From positions 1 through 19,254 of the forward strand of contig CAZGLY010000049.1 of NCBI GenBank assembly GCA_964526675.1: a DNA stretch of 19,254 bases, written 5' to 3'. This stretch comes from CAZADA01 sp964526675 (GTDB taxonomy: Bacteria > Pseudomonadota > Alphaproteobacteria > Caulobacterales > Maricaulaceae). Shown piece by piece: positions 1 to 7,194 of this stretch. Positions within the stretch are counted from its first letter, which is position 1; every line of letters begins with the position of its first letter. The position numbers were made by a program, and so were the translations under genes. The notes under the pieces are model-generated. The model did not search any database. It was not told the DNA's origin and worked only from the letters and a program-made list of their open reading frames with translations.

Positions 1-54
1 TTTGCGCAGACGCTCGTTCTCCTTCTCTAGCTCCTTCAATCGGCGCAGCTGGTC
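1..54 (-). mobile_element. Fragment of IS3-family transposase OrfA (C-terminal leucine-zipper part)
   Basis: On the minus strand bases 54-1 encode DQLRRLKELEKENERLRK in frame with the SDR start. The pattern RLKELEKENERLR is the well-known coiled-coil region of IS3-group OrfA proteins, which precedes the VSDLTLDK-type segment. There is no element end, inverted repeat or target duplication between the SDR part and this part, so this is not a simple whole-element insertion. The rest would lie outside the window. Confidence 0.6.
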
Positions 55-147
55 GAAGGCCGCCGCCATCGCCGCGCCGACCCCCGTGGCGCCGCCGGTG
101 ATGAACACGCGCCGCCCCGCGACGCAGGGGTACGTCGCGCCGGGCAT
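1..147 (-). pseudogene. Short-chain dehydrogenase (SDR) N-terminus, broken by an IS3-type sequence at the window edge
   Basis: The ATG (147-145) follows the dehydratase stop codon directly (TGA then ATG), and a GGGAG about nine bases upstream can serve as its ribosome site, so the gene is translationally linked to the dehydratase. Residues 11-31 (GRRVFITGGATGVGAAMAAAF) are the first beta strand and the TGxxxGxG cofactor loop of a classical SDR. An SDR would continue into something like an AAQGA helix and second strand. Instead residues 32-49 read DQLRRLKELEKENERLRK, a charged heptad segment typical of IS3-family OrfA. The frame stays open to base 1. In context the intact gene would be a sugar 1-dehydrogenase feeding the dehydratase pathway. 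As it stands it is chimeric and probably non-functional, or a contig-edge artefact. SDR identity is clear; substrate is inference. Confidence 0.7.
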
Positions 148-1890
148 TCAGTGCGACTCCCGCTCGACATGCGCGGAACTCTTGCCCTTTAGAAAGTCAA
201 AGTCGCAGCCTTCATCGGCTTGCAGGACACGGTCGATGTAGAGGCGATAGTAACCGCGGTCATACTGCTGTCCCGGCGGCTCGACCGACGCCTCGAAGGC
301 GCGTCGCCGCGCCGCCATCTCGTCGTCGCTGATCATCAGGTCGAGCCGGCGCCCCGGCGCGTCCAACGTGATCGTGTCGCCCTGGCGGACCAAGGCGAGC
401 GCGCCGCCGGCGGCGGTTTCCGGCGCGATGTGGAGGATGACCGTCCCGTAGGCCGTGCCGCTCATGCGCGCGTCGGACAAGCGGATCATGTCCTTGACGC
501 CGCGGGCCAGCAGCTTCCGCGGGATGGGCATGTTTCCCACCTCCGGCATGCCCGGATAGCCCTTAGGCCCGCAGCCCTTCAGCACCAGGATGGAGTCTTC
601 GTCGACATCGAGGTCAGGGTCGTCGATGCGCGCCTTCATATCCTCGATGGACTCAAAAACGCAGGCGCGACCGCGTTTGGTCATCAGGTGAGGCGAGGCG
701 GCGCTCGGCTTCATCACCGCGCCGCGCTCACAGATGTTCCCGCGCAGCACCCACAGACCGGCCTCCGTCTTCACCGGGCTGGTCAGTGGACGGATGACGT
801 CGGCGTTGAACACCTCCGCGCCGTCGAGCACCTCGCCAAGAGGCCGCCCTTCCACCGTCGGGCAGTCCAAATGCAGCAGCTCGCGCATCTGGTTCATCAC
901 CGCCGGGGCGCCGCCGGCGTAGTGAAAATCCTCCATCAAAAACTGGCCTGACGGTTGGAGATTCACCAGCAGAGGAACGTCGCGCGCGAGCCGGTCGAAA
1001 TCGTCCAGCGTCAGATCGACGCCGCAGCGACCCGCGAGCGCCAGCAAATGCAACATCGTGTTGGTGGAGCCGCCCGCCGCCGCGTGCATGCGGATCCCGT
1101 TCTCAAACGCCTCGCGCGTCAGGAAGGTCGACATCGGCCGGCCGTCGCGGATGAGCCGCACAATCGCGCGCCCGCTGAGATGCGCCATCGCCCGGCGGCG
1201 CGCTTCGACCGCCGGATAGGTCGCGTTGAACGAAAAGGCCAGACCCATCGCTTCCATCACCACGGCGATGGAGGAGGCGCTTCCCATGGTGTTGCAGGTC
1301 CCCACGCTGCGGGACATGGACGCTTCCGCGCCAAAGAACGCCTCGAGCGACAAATCGCCCGCACGGACTTCCTCGCTCAAGCGCCACACATCGGTGCCGG
1401 AGCCGATGTCGCCGCCGCGATACTTCCCGTTGAGCATTGGGCCTGATGAGATGACGAGCGTGGGCAGGTCGACGCTCGCCGCGCCCATGAGCTGCGCGGG
1501 CGTGGTCTTGTCACACCCGCCGAGGAGCACCACGCCGTCAATCGGGTTGGCGCGGATCGATTCCTCCACGTCCATCGACACCAGGTTGCGAAACAGCATC
1601 GCCGTTGGGCGCATCTGCGTTTCGCCGAGTGACATCACGGGGAACTCCAGCGGCACGCCGCCCGCCTCCCACACCCCGCGCTTCACGTAGTTGGCGATGT
1701 CACGAAAATGGCTGTTGCAGGGTGTCAGTTCCGACCAGGTGTTGCAGATACCGACGATCGGTCGTCCGTCGAAAACATCGTCCGGAAGACCGAGGCTCTT
1801 CATCCAGCTTCGATGAATGAACCCGTCTTTGTCATACTTCCCGTAACTGCGCGCACTGCGCAGCGCGGGGGTCGGTTTTTTCTCGGACAT
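148..1890 (-). CDS. IlvD/Edd-family sugar-acid dehydratase (L-arabinonate dehydratase-like)
   Basis: 580 residues, full length for the family. It removes water from an aldonic acid (arabinonate, xylonate, galactonate or similar) to give a 2-keto-3-deoxy acid in the cytoplasm. Visible [2Fe-2S] ligands are C58 (TPCNSH), C126 (GGCDKTTP) and C199 (GTCNTMGSA). E90, D127 and K128 sit where structurally known arabinonate dehydratases place the Mg2+ ligands and the carbamylated lysine. S477 in ARMSGTAYG matches the catalytic serine. The C-terminal DRGYYRLYIDRVLQADEGCDFDFL resembles sugar-acid dehydratases more than the branched-chain enzyme IlvD. The start is supported by AAGGGGGAT just upstream. It lies downstream of a DgoR-like GntR gene on the same strand and is joined to an SDR start. 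Family is very sure; arabinonate as substrate is a best guess, with xylonate or galactonate as alternatives. Confidence 0.9.
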   Translation of the reverse strand: MSEKKPTPALRSARSYGKYDKDGFIHRSWMKSLGLPDDVFDGRPIVGICNTWSELTPCNSHFRDIANYVKRGVWEAGGVPLEFPVMSLGETQMRPTAMLFRNLVSMDVEESIRANPIDGVVLLGGCDKTTPAQLMGAASVDLPTLVISSGPMLNGKYRGGDIGSGTDVWRLSEEVRAGDLSLEAFFGAEASMSRSVGTCNTMGSASSIAVVMEAMGLAFSFNATYPAVEARRRAMAHLSGRAIVRLIRDGRPMSTFLTREAFENGIRMHAAAGGSTNTMLHLLALAGRCGVDLTLDDFDRLARDVPLLVNLQPSGQFLMEDFHYAGGAPAVMNQMRELLHLDCPTVEGRPLGEVLDGAEVFNADVIRPLTSPVKTEAGLWVLRGNICERGAVMKPSAASPHLMTKRGRACVFESIEDMKARIDDPDLDVDEDSILVLKGCGPKGYPGMPEVGNMPIPRKLLARGVKDMIRLSDARMSGTAYGTVILHIAPETAAGGALALVRQGDTITLDAPGRRLDLMISDDEMAARRRAFEASVEPPGQQYDRGYYRLYIDRVLQADEGCDFDFLKGKSSAHVERESH

Positions 1891-1942
1891 CCATCCCCCT
1901 TGCGGCCTTCTTTACGCGAGCCGCCACGTCACAGCCGTGCGT

Positions 1943-1963
1943 TTGTTAGTATTATAGTATCAA
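1943..1963. promoter_or_regulatory. AT-rich imperfect palindrome, candidate GntR operator/promoter of the dehydratase
   Basis: In a GC-rich spacer of 144 bases between gntR and the dehydratase, the arms TTGTTAGTAT and ATAGTATCAA flank one central T. Seven of ten base pairs are symmetric. The minus strand here carries TATAAT and, further upstream, TTGACC 17 bases from GATACT, so a sigma-70-like promoter is plausible. A site 53 to 73 bases upstream of the dehydratase start fits autoregulated FadR/DgoR-type control. The operator role is inference. Confidence 0.4.
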
Positions 1964-2034
1964 AAGCGCGCCGGCTCTGGTCAAGCCGACAGGTGAGACC
2001 GACGAGACACGCGCGACCGGCGCCGCGGCGATGA

Positions 2035-2751
2035 TCAACAGGTTTCGTTGAAGGCGGACTTTGCGTTGTCCGACGACAAGAGCAGCTGCACGTCCGCGAG
2101 CATCAGCGTCATCGCCTCGCTCGCTGCTGGGGCGTCTCCGGTGATGATGCCCTCGGCGACGGCGGCGTGCTCCGCCACGCTCGCCGATCGGACCCCTTTG
2201 AGCTTGTTGGTCACGCGGATGCTGTAACGCAGCGCGACCTCGACCAAATGACCAAGCTCCTCGAAGAACCGATTGCCGCTGGCCGTCAGTATGGCGGTGT
2301 GGAACGCGATGTCCGATTCGAGCGGATCATCGTCGCCGCGCGCGGCGGCGCGCATGCGTTCGAGCGCGGCGGTGATCCGGGCGGCGTGGTCGGCGGTGAG
2401 CGCGCGTGCGGCCATCGCGGCCGCCGGCGGCTCCACAGCGAGGCGCACCTGCGTAAACTCGACCATGAGCCGGAGCGACGGCTTGCGCTGCAACAGCCAC
2501 GTCAGCACATCCGGATCCAACAGATTCCATTGGTTTTCCGGCTGCAACTCCGTGCCGCGCCGCGGGCGCGAGCTGAGCAGGCCCTTGGCCGAGAGCATCT
2601 TGACCGCTTCACGCAACACGGTGCGGCTGGCGCCATACTGCTCGCACAGCTCGGCTTCGACCGGGAATTCTCGCTCTTGCGAATACGCGCCGGCGACGAT
2701 TTTGGACCCGAGATCATGGACGATCTGGCTCGTCAGATTGGATCGGCGAAT
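2035..2751 (-). CDS. GntR-family (FadR/DgoR-like) transcriptional regulator with a probable AUU start
   Basis: Winged helix-turn-helix regulator with an FCD effector domain, likely controlling the sugar-acid genes downstream. With the start at 2751 the protein has 238 residues, the usual length. The wHTH spans about residues 7-73 (NLTSQIVHDLG, VEAELCEQYGASRTVLREAVKML, SRPRRGT). The linker NQWNLLDPDVLTWLL closely resembles that of the galactonate repressor DgoR. The FCD domain follows, with DIAFH and EHAAV near its metal or ligand site. No ATG, GTG or TTG lies in frame between the upstream TGA (2805-2803) and the helix-turn-helix. AGGAGG at 2764-2759 stands seven bases before ATT (2751) and four before ATC (2754). 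A start at the first internal GTG (2619) would delete most of the DNA-binding domain and is rejected. A frameshift near 2765 is the alternative. Confidence 0.85.
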   Translation of the reverse strand: MRRSNLTSQIVHDLGSKIVAGAYSQEREFPVEAELCEQYGASRTVLREAVKMLSAKGLLSSRPRRGTELQPENQWNLLDPDVLTWLLQRKPSLRLMVEFTQVRLAVEPPAAAMAARALTADHAARITAALERMRAAARGDDDPLESDIAFHTAILTASGNRFFEELGHLVEVALRYSIRVTNKLKGVRSASVAEHAAVAEGIITGDAPAASEAMTLMLADVQLLLSSDNAKSAFNETC

Positions 2752-3076
2752 GATCCGGCCTCCTCGATCACGCGCCGGTCGGGCGATCCGCCAGCTCCCG
2801 CGTCAATGAGCCTGATTCATACAAAACAATCCGTGCTGTGGCGATCATCATGAAAATCTATGGCGTGTCGTGGGGGAACGCGTAGGCGCTTGCGCCGCGG
2901 CGATCGGCTCATCCCGCCACTGACGATCGGGTGTTTGGGGTGTCTGCACGCCGTGCGCGCTGGCCGTGCGTCGGTCAGGCGCTCGCGTCGACCAGCGGTC
3001 TCGCCAAGACAACGATGAAGCAAAATGGGCGCGACGGGGGGCCGCCGCGCCCGAGTTGGGGGAGGGATTGGGCGGG
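2752..3076. other. 325-base intergenic stretch between gntR and the outer-membrane protein gene
   Basis: No convincing gene. It holds the intrinsic terminator of the outer-membrane protein gene (3022-3052) and the gntR leader. On the minus strand an AT-rich run (2831-2813, ATTGTTTTGTATGAATCA) could contain the gntR promoter or an operator. It is followed by a five-codon open frame (ATG at 2820, MNQAH, TGA at 2805-2803) in the same frame as gntR. Confidence 0.5.
3022..3052 (-). terminator. Rho-independent terminator of the outer-membrane protein gene
   Basis: Read on the minus strand, arms GGGCGCG (3052-3046) and CGCGCCC (3033-3027) form a perfect 7-bp stem around a 12-base loop, followed directly by ATTTTG (3026-3021). 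It lies 25 bases past the stop codon at 3077. Confidence 0.6.
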
Positions 3077-3841
3077 CTAGAAGGAGAACCGCACCCCGGC
3101 TTCGAGGATGTTGGCGCGGTTTTCGATGTCGAGGTCGGCGGGGAAGAGCGCGACCTCGGTCTCCACGTCCGTCGTGCCGCGGAAGCGGTAGCCGCCAAAG
3201 AGCGCGACGGTTTCGGTCACGTCGTACTCGCCGCCGACCATGACTTGGTAGAGAAGGACAGTCGCGTCGTCGTCGATGATTTCCGTGTTTGACGGGCTGT
3301 AGTCGACGTCGACTTGGCCAACGCCAAGGCCCGCACCGACATAGGCGCTGAAAGGCGTGTTGGCGAAATCGTAATCGTAATACGCGTTCACCGCGAAGCC
3401 CAGGGTCTCGACAGAGCCCTGGCCGTCCGCCACCAGGCCGGCGATCGACACGCCCAGCTCTTCATCGACGCCCGGCACCAGATTCGCCGCGTCCAACGCG
3501 CCCACCGCGCCGCCGCCGACGGTCACGCCCGTGTGGGTGTCGACGTTGTTGGCGGAGTAGGACACCTCGCCTTCGAAGCGAAGCCCGTTTTTGAGCGCGT
3601 AGCCGTAAGCGCCGCTGACGAAGTAGCCGGGATCGAACTCGGTGTTCCACCCCACCGACGTGCCGTCCGTGACGGCGGCGCCGGCCGGCAGGAGCACGCC
3701 GTCAAAGGTGAACTCACCATCGTTGTCGCTGTCGCCCAAAAGCGACACGCCGCCCGACACCCGAGCGTACTGTTGGGCGTGGGCCGCGCTCGCCGAAGCA
3801 AGCGCCACCGCCGAAGCCGTGATCATGGTCGTGAACCGCAT
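3077..3841 (-). CDS. Exported outer-membrane beta-barrel protein
   Basis: 254 residues. A clear Sec signal peptide (MRFTTMITASAVALASASAAHA, cleavage probably after A22) is followed by a mature part rich in alternating hydrophobic/polar strands, glycines and aromatics: GYFVSGAYGYAL, LRFEGEVSYSAN, FSAYVGAGLGVGQVDVDY, YQVMVGGEYDVT, ALFGGYRFRG. It ends in a phenylalanine (VRFSF), the usual signal for outer-membrane assembly. This is the pattern of small OmpA-like/opacity-type eight-strand barrels. I chose the ATG at 3841 because the signal peptide begins there and AGGGAG lies eight bases upstream; the longer reading to 3961 would bury the signal peptide and run through the operator. Divergent from a TetR gene, with a strong palindrome between. 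Function beyond a surface barrel is unknown. Confidence 0.85.
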   Translation of the reverse strand: MRFTTMITASAVALASASAAHAQQYARVSGGVSLLGDSDNDGEFTFDGVLLPAGAAVTDGTSVGWNTEFDPGYFVSGAYGYALKNGLRFEGEVSYSANNVDTHTGVTVGGGAVGALDAANLVPGVDEELGVSIAGLVADGQGSVETLGFAVNAYYDYDFANTPFSAYVGAGLGVGQVDVDYSPSNTEIIDDDATVLLYQVMVGGEYDVTETVALFGGYRFRGTTDVETEVALFPADLDIENRANILEAGVRFSF

Positions 3842-3882
3842 TGCAAAGCTCCCTGCTCGCGCAACCCCCTCTGGGCTACGAT

Positions 3883-3910
3883 AGTGTGTATCGTATATAC
3901 GATACTCACT
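3883..3910. promoter_or_regulatory. 28-bp near-perfect palindrome, probable TetR operator
   Basis: The core GTATCGTATATACGATAC (3888-3905) is an exact 18-bp palindrome. Outside one mismatched pair (3887/3906, T-T) the symmetry continues with AGTG (3883-3886) and CACT (3907-3910), giving 13 of 14 pairs matched. It lies 42 to 69 bases upstream of the outer-membrane protein start, where its promoter is expected, and about 140 bases upstream of the divergent TetR gene. TetR-family operators are palindromes of this size. Confidence 0.75.
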
Positions 3911-4052
3911 AGTCAATCGGATTTCCCATGGCTGGTTTGGTGCGGTCGCCTGTCCGCACACGACATATCAAACGCACTCGACTAGGGTGTCGCGTGGCGT
4001 CCGCCTCGATCCCTCGGCGGAACCGGAGCAACGGGTGGCGTGAAAGGGCGTT

Positions 4053-4664
4053 ATGGCGAACACCAGCGTGGGCGTTTCGGATCGCAAGACGGAGCTGTTG
4101 GAGCTCCTCTCGCACACCGCATTGCAACAGGCGTCAGCGCCGGTCAGTTTGCGCCAGTTTGCGATTCAAGCAGGGGTGTCGGAGCCGACCTTGCGCCACC
4201 ACTTTGCGGATCGCCAAGGATTGGTGATCGCGATCCTGCGCCATGTGGCCAGTGAGGCCGCGGCGTTCCTCGCGCGCACGGCGGACCCCGGGACGGACTA
4301 TGCGGACTCCGTTCGCGGCTATGTGCACTTGGCGATGGAGGGGTTCGGGAACGACTTGTTCGCGCGCGCCCACGCCTTTGCGCTGGTGGAGTCCATCCAT
4401 GACCCCATCGTGGCGCAGGCCTATCTCACCCACATCATTGAGCCGTCGCTGGCGGCGATCGAAGCGCGGATCGGGCCATCTCTGGATCCCGACGACGCGC
4501 AGCCGGACAAGGTGCGCGACACCGCGTTCTTTCTGTACGCGCCGGTGTTGATGGCGGTGCTGCACCAGCGTCTGCTGCGGGGGGAGCATGTGCGGCCGCT
4601 GGATTTGCCGACCTTCTTTGAGCGGCTGACGCGTTTGCTGACGGACGGCGTCGAACAGCGCTGA
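4053..4664 (+). CDS. TetR-family transcriptional regulator (divergent from the outer-membrane protein)
   Basis: 203 residues, normal TetR size. The N-terminal helix-turn-helix is at about residues 31-52 (VSLRQFAIQAGVSEPTLRHHF), followed by an all-helical ligand and dimer domain. AAGGG precedes the ATG at a usual distance. The gene stands alone on the plus strand, head to head with the outer-membrane barrel gene, and the spacer carries a 28-bp palindrome. The simplest model is repression of the barrel gene, with or without autoregulation. Ligand unknown. The recognition helix region (SEPTLRHHF) departs from the common TKGTLYYHF pattern but keeps the core. It converges on the oxidoreductase gene across a 52-base spacer with no obvious terminator. 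Confidence 0.85.
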   Translation: MANTSVGVSDRKTELLELLSHTALQQASAPVSLRQFAIQAGVSEPTLRHHFADRQGLVIAILRHVASEAAAFLARTADPGTDYADSVRGYVHLAMEGFGNDLFARAHAFALVESIHDPIVAQAYLTHIIEPSLAAIEARIGPSLDPDDAQPDKVRDTAFFLYAPVLMAVLHQRLLRGEHVRPLDLPTFFERLTRLLTDGVEQR

Positions 4665-4716
4665 ACGGGGCGGCCGCGCCGTGCGTGTCGGGTCGATCGG
4701 TGCTTGCGCGTGTTTG

Positions 4717-5808
4717 TCAGATCGATGGGGCGGGGCTGGACACTCCCGCCGGGGCCGCCGCCGCCTCCGCTCTCAAGTGATCGCGCACGGCGTCGATCAG
4801 TCCCAGAACCGCGATGGATCCATCGAGCGGCACCCACGCGCTTTCGGTGCGGCCGGCGGCCAGACAATCGCGCACGTGGACGATCTCCGGCCCCAAACCA
4901 TGAGCGCGCCCCCGGGGCGGCCGGAGCGCCGCGCGGGCCAACGCCATAAGTCGCGGCGAGGACTTGAGCGCCGCCAGCGCGCGCTGCCCCAAGCCCGGCA
5001 AGCCGGACGGGCCGGTGAAGGGAACTCGGGGGTCCGCGCGGGTGATGCGATAGCCCGAGGGGTCGGCGATGTGCGGCTCGAACGCGATCCGGCCTCCCTC
5101 GCAGAGGACCGTCATGCGGTTGTCGGCGAGGCGGTCAATGGCGGTGGAGAGAACCGCCGTCGCGCCCTCGGCGTTCTCCAGCACCATCGTGACGGCGAGG
5201 TCCACGCCGTTGGGATCGAGGCTCCCGGTCACGCCGCGCAAGGTCAGGTCGCCCAGCACGGCGCGGGCGAGGGCGATCGGATAGACGCCGCGGTCCAACA
5301 AGGCCCCGCCGCCGCGCGGGTCATAGAGACGCGGCATCGTTTCGGGAACCTGAGGCGTTGCAAAACTGGCGTGCACCTCGCGGACACGCCCCAAGGCGCC
5401 GCTGGCGAGCGTTGCGAAGGCCTCCCGGTAGGTGGGTTGGCACAGAGACCAAAGGCCTTCCATCAGGAAGACGCCGGCCCGGCGCGCCGCCGTCGCGAGG
5501 GCTTCAGCCTCAACCGCGGTCGCGGCGAGGGGTTTTTCACACAGAACCGGCTTGCCGGCGGCCAGGGCGACGAGCGTGTCGTCGTGGTGCCGCTCGGTTG
5601 GCGTCGCCACATAAACGGCCGTCACCTCGGGCAAGGCGACCAACGCCGCCGCATCCTCCACCACCGTTGGAACTTTGAAGGCGCGCGCAAACGCGAGCCC
5701 CGCCTCCCGGCGGCGCGCGGCGACCGCCGCCACAGGATCGCCCACCGCCCGCGCCGCCACGGCGAATTGCGCGGCGATCGCCCCGGCGCCAATGATGCCC
5801 CAACTCAT
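4717..5808 (-). CDS. Gfo/Idh/MocA-family NAD(P)-dependent oxidoreductase
   Basis: 363 residues. The N-terminal Rossmann fold starts with WGIIGAGAIA (GxGxxA at 7-12), and EKP at 91-93 is the family's conserved nucleotide/substrate motif. FLMEGLWSLCQPTY just after the Rossmann domain is the signature seen in the dihydrodiol dehydrogenase/D-xylose dehydrogenase (NADP+) branch. A C-terminal alpha/beta substrate domain follows. The ATG at 5808 overlaps the upstream gene's stop (ATGA), so the two are translationally coupled; the alternative start 12 codons upstream would lie inside that gene and adds residues before the Rossmann strand. Likely oxidises or reduces a free sugar or sugar derivative in the cytoplasm. 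With the GH9 enzyme upstream, a role in using cello-oligosaccharide products is inferred, not shown. Confidence 0.88.
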   Translation of the reverse strand: MSWGIIGAGAIAAQFAVAARAVGDPVAAVAARRREAGLAFARAFKVPTVVEDAAALVALPEVTAVYVATPTERHHDDTLVALAAGKPVLCEKPLAATAVEAEALATAARRAGVFLMEGLWSLCQPTYREAFATLASGALGRVREVHASFATPQVPETMPRLYDPRGGGALLDRGVYPIALARAVLGDLTLRGVTGSLDPNGVDLAVTMVLENAEGATAVLSTAIDRLADNRMTVLCEGGRIAFEPHIADPSGYRITRADPRVPFTGPSGLPGLGQRALAALKSSPRLMALARAALRPPRGRAHGLGPEIVHVRDCLAAGRTESAWVPLDGSIAVLGLIDAVRDHLRAEAAAAPAGVSSPAPSI

Positions 5809-7031
5809 TTCGCGATCACCCCCAACAGCGTTTCGCCCAGCCAAACCGCACCGGCCTCCCGTAAAGAGCGACGCGGCGTGGGCGCGATCGATAAAGCCTG
5901 ATGGCTCTCAAACTTTGAGCGCACGCGGTAAGGCGCGCGCCGCCCGTCGGCGTCCGCGATCGCCAGCGCGACTTCGGTGAAGTGAACGCAGAAGTCTAAG
6001 GGCACGCGCGATGGCCGTCCCTCCCGCGCCGCAGCAACCATCTCGATGGGGCCGCGGATGAAGTCCATCGCGCTGGAACCCGTGTTCGGGCGCGACGCCG
6101 CCCCTTTTTCGATCGCCACGCGGTTCGACCAGGGCGTGAGCAGCAGCTTGCGGCGGATTTTCATCCACCGTTTGTAGGAGACCGGGCTGGCGTAGTCCCA
6201 CGTGCTGTCAGCGCGCAGAACGCCGGCGTCGCCGAAGACCCGCATGGCGTGGTCCACGGGCGCGATGATGCTGCACGTCAGTCGTGCGATCATGCCGCTC
6301 TCAAAGACCAAACAGGCCACGCTGAGATCCGGCGCTTCGGTCGCGCCATGCGCGATCGGTTTGCCTGGATAGGCCAAGGAGCCGAAGGCGTGGACCTCCG
6401 CGACGCCGCCAAACAACGCGATCAACCACGTCAGGCAGTAGCCTGCGTGCTCCAACGTGCACCCAACCGCGAACTCGTCCTCATAAGGCCAGGGCGCGCC
6501 CGACGGGTTGATCCACGTCTGATACGGCGACTTGGCGAGGAGATTGTCATCCATTTCCGCATAGGCGAGGAGGGGCCGGCCGATGTGGCCCGTCTCAAGA
6601 CCATGCTTCACGGCCGCAAACGCTTCGGACAGGTGGTTGCATGGCGCCGACGCCAATGAGAGCCCCCGGCTGTGCGCGAGCGAGCGCAGCGCGTCGACGT
6701 GCTGGATCGTCATGGCCAAGGGTTTCTCGGAGTAGACCGAATACCCCCGTTCCAAGGCCGTCCGCGACACTGCGAAGTGTTGGTCGGGGTTGGTGAGGTT
6801 GAGAACCGCGTCAACCGTCAGGCCGTCGTAAAACGCGGCTTCGGTCGTGACGGTTGGGACGCCCCAGTGCGCTTCGAACCGCTGCGCGTGCGCGGGGCGG
6901 TGATCATACGCGCGCGCGATGCGGACGTTCGTGTGACGCTTGGCGGTCGCCATGTAGTAGTCCGCCACGAAGCCGCAGCCGATCAGACCAAGCCGGATGT
7001 CTCCGGCATGCGCCGCGCCGATCTCATCCAT
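5805..7031 (-). CDS. Gfo/Idh/MocA-family oxidoreductase, second copy
   Basis: 408 residues, somewhat long for the family because of a C-terminal tail. Rossmann fold with LGLIGCGFVADYY (GxGxxA at 18-23) and EKP at 102-104. H195 in CTLEHAGYCLTWLIALFGG is in the region that usually supplies the catalytic histidine. The C-terminal domain is the usual beta sheet. It shares little beyond the fold motifs with its overlapping partner, so the pair is not a recent tandem duplication. It is the first gene of the overlapping pair and lies 163 bases downstream of the GH9 gene on the same strand. Probable cytoplasmic sugar or sugar-derivative dehydrogenase; substrate unknown. Confidence 0.87.
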   Translation of the reverse strand: MDEIGAAHAGDIRLGLIGCGFVADYYMATAKRHTNVRIARAYDHRPAHAQRFEAHWGVPTVTTEAAFYDGLTVDAVLNLTNPDQHFAVSRTALERGYSVYSEKPLAMTIQHVDALRSLAHSRGLSLASAPCNHLSEAFAAVKHGLETGHIGRPLLAYAEMDDNLLAKSPYQTWINPSGAPWPYEDEFAVGCTLEHAGYCLTWLIALFGGVAEVHAFGSLAYPGKPIAHGATEAPDLSVACLVFESGMIARLTCSIIAPVDHAMRVFGDAGVLRADSTWDYASPVSYKRWMKIRRKLLLTPWSNRVAIEKGAASRPNTGSSAMDFIRGPIEMVAAAREGRPSRVPLDFCVHFTEVALAIADADGRRAPYRVRSKFESHQALSIAPTPRRSLREAGAVWLGETLLGVIAK

Positions 7032-7194
7032 GTCGCGCAGACCTCAAACACCACAGGCGGGTCCGGACGTTTTGGCGCATCTCCACCCCGCGCAACCGCC
7101 CTCAGGTCCGCCGTGACCATCAAAACGGGCGCCACTTTCACGATGATCGAAGAACGCCGGGCCGCTCGCGCGTCGGTTTCCGGCGTGTGGACGT

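Noticed and set aside
3842..3961. N-terminal extension of the outer-membrane protein to 3961
   Set aside because: It would precede a perfect signal peptide and run through the palindrome; the ATG at 3841 has a good ribosome site.
4681..5901. A 406-codon plus-strand open frame opposite the oxidoreductase gene
   Set aside because: Composition is typical of antisense translation of GC-rich coding DNA; the minus strand carries a clear Gfo/Idh/MocA protein.
7155..7185. Hairpin CGCCGG/CCGGCG downstream of the GH9 gene as a terminator
   Set aside because: Six-bp stem with a 19-base loop and only a short TTCTT tail; too weak to list.
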